In this document: piece after piece, positions 1 through 5,592 of the stretch
How positions within the stretch are numbered: position 1 is the first letter of the stretch
Layout: each line of letters opens with the position of its first letter
Assembly: GCA_022561255.1 (NCBI GenBank)
Contig: JADFRO010000206.1
Location: forward strand, 1 to 5,857
Length of the DNA stretch: 5,857 bases
Direction: 5' to 3'
DNA from: Planctomycetota bacterium
GTDB lineage: Bacteria > Planctomycetota > Phycisphaerae > UBA1845
The notes under the pieces: model-generated
What the model was told of the DNA's origin: nothing
The model's database searches: none
What the model saw: only the letters and a program-made list of their open reading frames with translations
Translations under genes and position numbers: made by a program

Positions 1-168
1 ACTCGGTAGCCAATCGACATATCCGAACCGCCCTAAGTGGTTCGAGGCGAGTTCACCTGGCAAGCCGTATATTCGCGCCTGCCCATTCGGTCTGTGGGTG
101 CTGACCCAGACCCCGAAGGCCGCCCCGAGAATACCGACAATGAAGCCTATGGCGAGTAGTCGATTCAT
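1..168 (-). CDS. Partial membrane-anchored or secreted protein, N-terminus only
   Basis: The reading frame opens with ATG at 166-168 and stays open for 56 codons to the window edge, so only the N-terminus is visible. A GAGG ribosome binding site lies at 176-179, seven bases before the ATG, which supports this start. The protein begins MNRLLAIGFIVGILGAAFGV: a short positive N-terminus, then about 19 hydrophobic small or aliphatic residues (4-22), then a polar stretch (STHRPNGQARIY). This is typical of a signal peptide or single N-terminal membrane anchor; I see no lipobox cysteine. The remainder (residues 30-56) matches no family I recognise. It begins 74 bases after the spoVG stop on the same strand with no obvious terminator between, so it is probably the third gene of an ispE-spoVG operon. 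That the gene is real is fairly likely; its function is unknown. Confidence 0.6.
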   Translation of the reverse strand, partial: MNRLLAIGFIVGILGAAFGVWVSTHRPNGQARIYGLPGELASNHLGRFGYVDWLPS

Positions 169-242
169 GTCGCTGCCTCGCATTCTGTGGCGGCACTACG
201 CGGTTCGAACGATCGTCGTTGAGCCCACACCGGATCGCGCGC

Positions 243-1346
243 CTACAGAATCCCCGCGCCGAAAGCGGGTTCCTCGTCGTCCGGTTGTGATGGCGGAGGC
301 GCGGTGGGGCGAGGAGCAGCCTCCGGAGCTACCTCCACAGGTTTCTCGGGCGTTTCGTCATCCGTCTTTGCGGTCGCCTGCGGTGCGTCACGCTTCGTAT
401 CCGTGCGACCTCGATCGCGCCGGCGCCGTGGTTTTCGATCCTGCGGCTTGGACGCAGGCGCTGGGCGCTGGTCGGTTTTTTCTTCGACACGTTTCGTTCG
501 ACTGCCGCCAGGGCGTAGCCCTGCAATGAGCGAATCGTAATCGCTCGTCTCGAATTCCGGCTCGTCGTCGTCTGACGTCGCAGCATCCCCAGTATCAGTT
601 GACGTCGCAGCATCCCCAGTATCAATTGACGTCGCATCTTCCGTGGTGTCGCTTGACGTCGCAGCTTCTGCGGTATCACTCGACATTGCGGGTTCTTCCG
701 AGGGAGCGTCGCTTGACGTCGCAGCTTCCGCGGTATCGCTCGACGTTGCGGGTTCTTCCGAGGGAGCGTCGGGCGCATTCTCGCCGACCGCAGACGCCTG
801 CCGAGTCACGTCGGGCGGGCTACTCCTACCCAGCGCAGCTCTGCCCGCCGCCAGTGTCTCATCGTCGGCAGTGGCGGATGCCGGCGATTCGTCGCTCTGC
901 GTTTCGATCTCGACGGGTGATCGTTCGACGTTGCTCGGCGTCTCGTCTTCAGGAGATTTCTGCTGCGCCTCGTCGGCGGCAGCGCGCTCGGCCTCGTAAC
1001 GCTCGAGCACTTTCGTCTGGACGATCTCACGAAACTCGGTATTGATCGGATGCGCGATGTCGCGGTGCAGCCGACTTCGCCCTTCCGGCTCCGTGGAGAC
1101 TTCAACCGGAGGCAGCTTGCTCCCGCAGTCATTGCAAAAGCGTGCTCGCAAGTGATTCTTAAAGCGGCATTTCGGACAATGCACCGTCAGCTTCCGCGAG
1201 GGCATCGCCACGAACAATCCCTGCGTACCTTCAACAACTTTCAGATCACGCACGACGAATGCGTCGTCAAGTGTGATGCTACAAACGGCTTTGAGTCGGT
1301 CGTTGGGTTCCTGGATGAGTTTGACTCGAATGTCGCTGATTTCCAT
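243..1346 (-). CDS. spoVG: SpoVG-family regulator with inserted zinc ribbon and long repetitive tail
   Basis: The 367-residue product has a SpoVG core split in two. Residues 1-50 (MEISDIRVKL..., SITLDDAFVVRDLKVVEG, GLFVAMPSRK) match the first part of the family and residues 94-125 (HRDIAHPIN, then a charged helix) match the second. Between them, residues 51-93 carry CPKC (57-60) and CNDC (71-74), a four-cysteine zinc ribbon placed where ordinary SpoVG has a short loop. From about residue 126 the protein is low-complexity: Ser/Thr/Ala/Asp/Glu-rich repeats (194-262), a basic patch RKPRRRRDRGR (304-314), then a Pro/Glu/Asp-rich end. Typical SpoVG is near 90-100 residues, so this is far longer. 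In Firmicutes and Borrelia, SpoVG binds DNA or RNA and acts as a regulator; the basic patch and zinc ribbon fit nucleic-acid binding, but that is inference. Its ATG directly follows the ispE stop (TGAATG), with GAGGAAGG at 1351-1358 as binding site, which suggests coupled translation. Confidence 0.88.
   Translation of the reverse strand: MEISDIRVKLIQEPNDRLKAVCSITLDDAFVVRDLKVVEGTQGLFVAMPSRKLTVHCPKCRFKNHLRARFCNDCGSKLPPVEVSTEPEGRSRLHRDIAHPINTEFREIVQTKVLERYEAERAAADEAQQKSPEDETPSNVERSPVEIETQSDESPASATADDETLAAGRAALGRSSPPDVTRQASAVGENAPDAPSEEPATSSDTAEAATSSDAPSEEPAMSSDTAEAATSSDTTEDATSIDTGDAATSTDTGDAATSDDDEPEFETSDYDSLIAGLRPGGSRTKRVEEKTDQRPAPASKPQDRKPRRRRDRGRTDTKRDAPQATAKTDDETPEKPVEVAPEAAPRPTAPPPSQPDDEEPAFGAGIL
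574..771. repeat. In-frame 27-bp tandem repeat (minisatellite) inside spoVG
   Basis: Copies of a 27-bp unit starting GACGTCGCA on the plus strand lie at 574-600, 601-627, 628-654, 655-681 and 715-741. The first two differ at only one base. The last two copies are each followed by a related block starting GACATTGCGG or GACGTTGCGG, 33 bp at 682-714 and about 30 bp at 742-771. Together these form a 60-bp higher-order repeat (655-714 and 715-771) with very few differences. All unit lengths are multiples of three, so the repeat encodes nine-residue blocks such as DTGDAATST and the APSEEPA-SSDTAEAATSSD pair in the SpoVG tail. Copy number could change by slippage without breaking the frame. Confidence 0.9.
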
Positions 1347-2273
1347 TCAACCTTCCTCACTAACGATGGGGGTTTCTCGAAATGGGGCCGCCGCCACCGT
1401 AGTCTTTACCTGGGGGCACCGTTCCTCGATCGTTCGAGCAGCGGCAGCGGCCTCCTCTTGATCATCATAGAGCGTAAACATCGTCGATCCCGACCCGCTC
1501 ACGCGGAACGTGCGATCGGTTAAGTGGTTCACCTGCTGCTGGAGTGAGGCAAGGGCAGGGCAGAGCTGAAACGCCGCAGACTCGAGTTGGTTGGAAGCGA
1601 GCTCCGTGATTTCGCGGGCCCAGCGACACGCCCGGATGGCCTCATCCATACCCGACCGGTGAGCGCCCATGCGCTGGGGAACCCACGTTCGATAGACGTC
1701 GGCCGTAGCGACGCGAACATCGGGCATGACCAGGACGACCCATCCCTGCCAGCACATCGACACCGGTTCGACCCGCTCGCCGCGCCCGGTCATGACGGCT
1801 GCGGGTAGATGGAAGAAGAGCGCGACGTCCGACCCGATCTTAGCGCCGACTTCCACCAGCGCCGCCGCGTCGAGCCGGGTGTTCCAAAGATGATCGCAAA
1901 GTCGCAACGTTGTCGCCGCGTCGCTGCTGCCCCCGCCGAGCCCGGCTGCAACCGGGATCCGCTTTTCGATTTCGATCCGAATCGCCGCGTTGATTCCCTC
2001 GCGTTTCGCGAGCCGCTGCACCGCTTGGGCGGCCAGGTTGTCCTTGGATGCGAGCGAGGCGTCCGAGCAGTCCACGCGAACACCTGGGTCCGGTGTGGCT
2101 CGGCAGCGGATACGGTCAGTCAGTCCAACTCCGATCGCCAGGGATCGGAGTTCGTGGAAGCCGTCCTCGCGCCGCCCCAGGATGTCGAGGGTAAGGTTGA
2201 TCTTCGCCGGTGCGTTCGCGACGAGCGTGCGGACAGGTTCTATCTGGGGCGTTCTCAGCGCGTTCACGGTCAT
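1347..2273 (-). CDS. ispE: 4-diphosphocytidyl-2-C-methyl-D-erythritol kinase
   Basis: IspE phosphorylates 4-diphosphocytidyl-2-C-methyl-D-erythritol with ATP in the cytosol, a step of the non-mevalonate (MEP) route to isoprenoids. The 308-residue protein has the GHMP kinase signatures in order: PAKINLTLDILGRREDGFHE (22-41, with the likely catalytic Lys24), the glycine-rich ATP loop PVAAGLGGGSSDAA (107-120), GSDVALFFH (147-155, with the likely catalytic Asp149), and the C-terminal VSGSGSTMF (258-266). The length is normal for the family. I chose the ATG at 2271-2273: the frame stays open upstream to a GTG at 2415-2417, but those 48 extra residues look like non-coding translation, and the normal IspE N-terminus begins about 20 residues before PAKINL. 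No good ribosome binding site precedes this ATG, so the start is less certain than the gene. It is followed at zero spacing by spoVG and is probably the first gene of that operon. Confidence 0.95.
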   Translation of the reverse strand: MTVNALRTPQIEPVRTLVANAPAKINLTLDILGRREDGFHELRSLAIGVGLTDRIRCRATPDPGVRVDCSDASLASKDNLAAQAVQRLAKREGINAAIRIEIEKRIPVAAGLGGGSSDAATTLRLCDHLWNTRLDAAALVEVGAKIGSDVALFFHLPAAVMTGRGERVEPVSMCWQGWVVLVMPDVRVATADVYRTWVPQRMGAHRSGMDEAIRACRWAREITELASNQLESAAFQLCPALASLQQQVNHLTDRTFRVSGSGSTMFTLYDDQEEAAAAARTIEERCPQVKTTVAAAPFRETPIVSEEG

Positions 2274-2741
2274 CGAAATAGGCGAGCGGTTGGCCCGCCG
2301 TACTTTGGCAGACAGGCGCACCACACAGCGAGATCGACAGAGTATCAAATCCACGGCTGGCTGAGGGCGTAAGAATCTTCGCCACGCGTCCGATAAGGCA
2401 CCCGATCGCCTCCCCACTTCGCAAGCCCGCCCATGCTAAATACGCATGGTAGATGCCTGCGCTGGACTGTCAACGCTGCGACACGCTTCGGCCTCGACCC
2501 CTCGCCTTAACGGTGGGCAACGTAGCCACAACGCCTCAACGCCGCGCCGCCTGCTGTTTCTTCGCAACGAGTCCGCACAATCGTCAGGAACGTTGTGTCC
2601 CGCAAAGTGTCGTAACCCGTTGTTTCATAAGCGGTTGTGATTGCCTTGGGGCGGTAACCCGCCACGGAATCGGACGTGTCAAAGGTTATCGCAACCAGTG
2701 CCGCGCGCACACCGCCGGCACGCCGCAAACGGAGAGAAGCG
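2274..2741. other. Divergent intergenic region, no supported gene
   Basis: These 468 bases separate the start of ispE (leftward) from the start of the plus-strand orphan gene (rightward), so promoters for both should lie here. I could not find a convincing -35/-10 pair in either direction. What can be seen: a perfect 19-base dyad CCATGC-N7-GCATGG at 2431-2449, a small hairpin GGCGG-TAAC-CCGCC at 2650-2663, and the octamer GTAACCCG repeated at 2612-2619 and 2654-2661, 42 bases apart. The short open frames here have no ribosome binding site, no domain and biased composition, and look like chance frames. Confidence 0.6.
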
Positions 2742-3209
2742 ATGTTGAGTGGCATTGACGGTCTGAACTCTTGGTCACCGGGACAGTTCCGCCGGTCGGG
2801 CGGTGTCGACGATTCCACGACGCCGTCAGCCCCAGCCGATCAAAACGCGATCGGCTCCAGGAATGGCGCGATCTCGATCACCTCTCAAACCGTTTCGATG
2901 TTGAACCTGAACGTGCAGGTCGGGGAACTGCTCAGCAACATTGGGGGCAACGCGCAAGGAAACCAGATGCTTCAAATGCTCATCGCCCTTTTGATCCTGA
3001 TGACACTGTTGCAGCAATCTCAGAACGGAAAGGGCGGATCCGCCGACGCGCTGCTCGATATGCTTAGTCGGGGCGCCGACGGAAGCCGGATGCAGATGTC
3101 ATCGACCTTCATGTCGATTCAGCAGACCACGACGACTTTCGTTACGGCGACCGATACGTTCGCCAACTCGACTTCACAAGGCGGCGAGCAACTCGACGTG
3201 TCCGCCTAG
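2742..3209 (+). CDS. Hypothetical Ser/Thr/Gln-rich protein with one hydrophobic helix
   Basis: I do not recognise this 155-residue protein. The start is the ATG at 2742, preceded by GGAGAG at 2731-2736; the frame also extends upstream to a GTG at 2676, but that has no binding site and adds an implausible basic stretch. There is no cysteine and no N-terminal signal peptide. Residues 1-55 are polar (SGG, DDSTTPSAPAD). Residues 56-75 are NLNVQVGELLSNIGGNAQGN. Residues 76-90 (MLQMLIALLILMTLL) form a hydrophobic, possibly amphipathic helix, followed by QQSQNGKGGS, a short helix (ADALLDMLSR) and a Thr/Met/Gln-rich C-terminus. It is the only plus-strand gene here, inserted between two conserved minus-strand blocks and converging on frr. 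The hydrophobic helix is short for a membrane span; helix-mediated self-assembly or export by a flagellar-type system are possibilities only. The binding site and clean frame make a real gene likely. Confidence 0.72.
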   Translation: MLSGIDGLNSWSPGQFRRSGGVDDSTTPSAPADQNAIGSRNGAISITSQTVSMLNLNVQVGELLSNIGGNAQGNQMLQMLIALLILMTLLQQSQNGKGGSADALLDMLSRGADGSRMQMSSTFMSIQQTTTTFVTATDTFANSTSQGGEQLDVSA

Positions 3210-3238
3210 CGGATCGGTGTTCGCTTGGTCGCAACGAT

Positions 3239-3256
3239 CCGTGTCGGACGACACGG
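3239..3256. terminator. Hairpin between convergent genes, possible two-way terminator
   Basis: CCGTGTC (3239-3245), loop GGAC, GACACGG (3250-3256) form a perfect 7-bp stem. It starts immediately after the frr stop codon (3257-3259, read leftward) and lies 29 bases after the plus-strand orphan stop. A second, looser dyad CGGATCG...CGATCCG (3210-3216 with 3235-3241) overlaps it. No T-run follows on either strand, so classical intrinsic termination is doubtful. It could instead protect mRNA 3' ends or act with Rho. Confidence 0.35.
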
Positions 3257-3823
3257 TCACACCTCTTGGATTTCTTTCGTTTTAGCCGAGACGATCGCGT
3301 CGATTTCGTCTTCGTGCTTCTTCGTGAGCTTTTGGACGTTGTCCTTGGCGTCCTTGGCTTCGTCTTCACTGACGGTCTTGGCTTTTTCTTCGCTGTCGGC
3401 GGCTTTGTTGGCGTCGCGACGGGCGTTGCGGACGGCGATTTTCTGAGCTTCCGCCATTTTCTTTACTTGCCCAAGAAGCTGCTGCCGTCGCTCGCCGGAA
3501 AGCGGGGGGATCGGCAATCGGACGGCCTTTCCGTCGCTCATGGGCGTAACCCCGAGGGACGAGGACTGCAATCCCTTCTCGGTGTCGCCCAACGTGCCGG
3601 GGTCGAACGGTTTGACCAGAAGCGTACTGGGATCGGGAACGCTGATCGTAGCGAGCTCGCGCAGCTCCATACTACTGCCGTACGAACTGACTTCGATCTT
3701 CATGTGTTCGATCAGGCCCGGATGGGCCCGTCCGGTACGAATCCCACGAAGCTCCTGTTTGAGGAACTCCACCGCCTTATGCATCTTCGCCGAGCATTCT
3801 TTCTCAATCGACGCGAGCGTCAT
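3257..3823 (-). CDS. frr: Ribosome recycling factor
   Basis: RRF works with EF-G in the cytosol to split the post-termination ribosome so that subunits, mRNA and tRNA can be reused. The 188-residue protein covers the whole family: an N-terminal helix with the GIRTGRAHP signature (27-35), the small domain with YGSSMELRELATISVPDP (48-65) and KPFD, the hinge region VRLPIPPLSGERR (101-113), and the long helical bundle with VRNARRDANK (131-140) and VSEDEAKDAKDNVQKLT (151-167). The usual length is about 185. I chose the ATG at 3821-3823; a GTG three codons upstream (3830-3832) is possible, but AGGAG at 3832-3836 sits eight bases before the ATG and overlaps the GTG, so the ATG is right. It lies 97 bases after pyrH on the same strand, its usual partner, and is probably cotranscribed with it. 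Confidence 0.97.
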   Translation of the reverse strand: MTLASIEKECSAKMHKAVEFLKQELRGIRTGRAHPGLIEHMKIEVSSYGSSMELRELATISVPDPSTLLVKPFDPGTLGDTEKGLQSSSLGVTPMSDGKAVRLPIPPLSGERRQQLLGQVKKMAEAQKIAVRNARRDANKAADSEEKAKTVSEDEAKDAKDNVQKLTKKHEDEIDAIVSAKTKEIQEV

Positions 3824-3831
3824 GGCTCTCA

Positions 3832-3836
3832 CTCCT
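3832..3836 (-). promoter_or_regulatory. Ribosome binding site deciding the frr start
   Basis: On the minus strand AGGAG lies eight bases before the ATG at 3821-3823. It overlaps the alternative in-frame GTG at 3830-3832, which rules that GTG out as the start and sets frr at 188 residues. Confidence 0.8.
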
Positions 3837-3920
3837 ACTACCCAGTCTCTCTCGCCGGTGCTACGAGCCTACCGGTGTCTCTACATTACAACAGATCATG
3901 CGCACACGGCGCGAGCTGCT

Positions 3921-4649
3921 TCAAGACGCGCCCGCATCGATGAGCGTACCGCGCCCTTCGCCCTGAACAACGGCACGCATGTTCCCCGCCTTTCCCATGT
4001 CCAACACAATGATCGGAATCCCGCTTCGCTGGCAGAGATCGACGGCGCTTAGGTCCATGACGGCGAGTCGTTTGTCGATCACCTCGTTGTAGGTCAGCCG
4101 GTCGATTTTCGTTGCCTTGGGATCCTTGGCGGGATCGGCCGTGTAGACGCCGTCGACCTTCGTTGCCTTCATGAGTACGTCGGCGCGTACCTCCGCCGCC
4201 CTCAGCGATGCGCCGGTATCTGTCGTTACGAACGGGTTGCCCGTTCCCCCCGCGAAGATGACCACGCGTCCCTTCTCGAGATGGCGAATCGCCCGCCGAC
4301 GGATGAAATTCTCGCAGACGTTTTGGACCGAGAGGGCACTTTGCACGCGCGTGGGAACACCGAGCGATTCGAGAGTGTCCTGCACCGCCAGCGCGTTGAT
4401 GATCGTCGCCAGCATGCCCATGTAATGTCCGGTTGCTTCTTCGATGGGTGTAGCTTCTGCGATCACGCTTCCCCGGACGATGTTCCCTCCCCCGACCACG
4501 ACGCACACCTCCACGCCCAACTCGACGACGAGCTTGATCTCCTCGGCGAGCTTGAGCAGCGCCTTCCCGTCGATGCCGCTCTTCCCCGTCGCGCAGAGAC
4601 CTTCCCCGCTTACTTTCAACAGGACTCGTTTGTATTTCGCGTCGGACAT
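3921..4649 (-). CDS. pyrH: UMP kinase (uridylate kinase)
   Basis: PyrH makes UDP from UMP and ATP, the step feeding all pyrimidine nucleotide synthesis; the bacterial enzyme is a hexamer of the amino-acid-kinase fold. The 242-residue protein shows the family motifs in order: RVLLKVSGEGL (8-18), VVVGGGNIVRG (50-60), YMGMLATIINALAVQD (76-91), the nucleotide site FAGGTGNPFVTTD (132-144), KATKVDGVYTADPAKDP (161-177), and the C-terminal GTLI (234-237). Length is normal. The ATG at 4647-4649 gives the usual short lead before the first strand, though no strong ribosome binding site precedes it. One oddity is His75 in GHYMGML, where E. coli and B. subtilis have Asp (E. coli Asp77). It follows tsf, as in many bacteria, but beyond a strong terminator, so it needs its own promoter or read-through. 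No clear promoter is visible in 4650-4720. Confidence 0.97.
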   Translation of the reverse strand: MSDAKYKRVLLKVSGEGLCATGKSGIDGKALLKLAEEIKLVVELGVEVCVVVGGGNIVRGSVIAEATPIEEATGHYMGMLATIINALAVQDTLESLGVPTRVQSALSVQNVCENFIRRRAIRHLEKGRVVIFAGGTGNPFVTTDTGASLRAAEVRADVLMKATKVDGVYTADPAKDPKATKIDRLTYNEVIDKRLAVMDLSAVDLCQRSGIPIIVLDMGKAGNMRAVVQGEGRGTLIDAGAS

Positions 4650-4720
4650 TGGTCGGTCTCGGCGGCGGACGCTGCGTGTTTCCTTATCAGCGCCGCGTAC
4701 CCTACAGCAGGTGCGCGCAT

Positions 4721-4743
4721 AAAAAAAGGGGCCTTTCGGCCCC
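4721..4743 (-). terminator. Rho-independent terminator after tsf
   Basis: On the minus strand GGGGCC, a GAAA tetraloop, GGCCCC and a run of seven T form a textbook intrinsic terminator. The 6-bp all-G/C stem covers 4728-4743 and the T-run 4721-4727. It lies 15 bases after the tsf stop codon and 71 bases before the pyrH start, so it should end most tsf transcripts and separate rpsB-tsf from pyrH-frr. Confidence 0.92.
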
Positions 4744-4758
4744 GTGGGAACATTGGCT

Positions 4759-5592
4759 CTACCCGCCGACCTTCATGATGGCCATGTCGGTTACTGCGTT
4801 GACGCCCGCCTGCTTGAGCACCTCGCCCACCTTCGTCTTGCCGTAGTCGTCCGTCTTAACGTGCAATTGCTCCATGAGGACGCGCTCGGCGTAGAAGGCG
4901 TTGACCTTTCCCTCCGTGATTTTTTCGATGATCTGCTCGGGCTTGCCTTCCTCCTTGGCCATTTCACAGGCCTCCTTGCGGACCTTTTCGACCTGATCCG
5001 CGGGCACGCCGGATCGGTCGATCGCCATAGGCATCGAAAAAAGCGTGTGCATGCAAAGGTCGGCGCCGATGTTTTTGTCCGAACTGGGTTTGGCGTCCAA
5101 AGCCATCAGTACGCCGCTCTTACCGTCATGGTGAACGTAGGACGTTAGGCACTCGCCCGTGACGCGTCTGCACTTTGTAAGGTTCATCGTCTCGCGGAGT
5201 CGGCCGTAGACGCCCAGAAACAGCACATCGAGTTGGGGATCCTCGCGGATCGCCTTGGGATCGGGAGACTTCTCGCTACCCTCCGCCACTTTCTTGGCAA
5301 ACGCATTCGCCAGATCGACGAACTGCTCGTTTTTCCCCACGGGGGCGGTTTCACATTGCAACTCGATCATCCCACCGGTTTTCCCCGCATCGTCGATGTA
5401 AATCGCGATGCGTCCCTCGCCGGTCGTGCGATCTGCCCTCTCCGCCAGCTTCCCCTTGTGCTTCTTGCGAAGCCAGTCCATGGCCGATTCGAGGTTTCCA
5501 TCGCACGCGGACAATGCCTGCTTGCACTCCATCATCGGCAAGTCGGTCTTCTGCCGCAGCTCCTTCACTGCCTGCGCCGTGATTGCCGCCAT
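4759..5592 (-). CDS. tsf: Elongation factor Ts
   Basis: EF-Ts is the guanine nucleotide exchange factor that reloads EF-Tu with GTP during translation. The 277-residue product starts with the N-terminal UBA-like domain (ITAQAVKELRQKTDLPMMECKQALSACDGNLESAMDWLRKK, residues 4-44), then the core subdomains (about 60-165 and 175-245), ending in VGEVLKQAGVNAV. Length is close to the E. coli protein (about 283). The ATG at 5590-5592 is supported by GGGAAGG at 5602-5608, nine bases upstream. Two conserved sites are altered: the usual TGAGMMDCK reads TDLPMMECK (16-24), and the TDFV motif reads TAPV (82-85), so the Asp and Phe that E. coli EF-Ts (Asp80, Phe81) uses on EF-Tu are missing. I recall similar forms in planctomycetes, so this is likely lineage-typical, not decay. 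A strong terminator follows it. Confidence 0.97.
   Translation of the reverse strand: MAAITAQAVKELRQKTDLPMMECKQALSACDGNLESAMDWLRKKHKGKLAERADRTTGEGRIAIYIDDAGKTGGMIELQCETAPVGKNEQFVDLANAFAKKVAEGSEKSPDPKAIREDPQLDVLFLGVYGRLRETMNLTKCRRVTGECLTSYVHHDGKSGVLMALDAKPSSDKNIGADLCMHTLFSMPMAIDRSGVPADQVEKVRKEACEMAKEEGKPEQIIEKITEGKVNAFYAERVLMEQLHVKTDDYGKTKVGEVLKQAGVNAVTDMAIMKVGG

Noticed and set aside
574..771. Repeat array as a CRISPR
   Set aside because: Units are directly contiguous with no unique spacers, are in frame, and lie inside the spoVG coding sequence.
98..1523. Several long plus-strand open frames opposite spoVG and the end of ispE
   Set aside because: They lie antisense to well-supported genes, have no recognisable domains, and mirror the GC-rich codon bias and repeats of the minus strand.
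2274..2417. A longer IspE starting at the GTG at 2415-2417
   Set aside because: The extra 48 residues are Arg/Ser-rich with no family similarity and no ribosome binding site; the ATG at 2271-2273 gives a normal-length enzyme.
2676..2741. Upstream GTG as the start of the plus-strand orphan
   Set aside because: No binding site; the added residues are basic and unlike the rest, while the ATG at 2742 has GGAGAG just upstream.
2446..2758. Small plus-strand genes in the ispE-orphan spacer
   Set aside because: No ribosome binding site, no domain, and composition typical of non-coding GC-rich frames.
3824..3832. Upstream GTG as the frr start
   Set aside because: The AGGAG binding site overlaps it and is ideally spaced for the ATG at 3821-3823.
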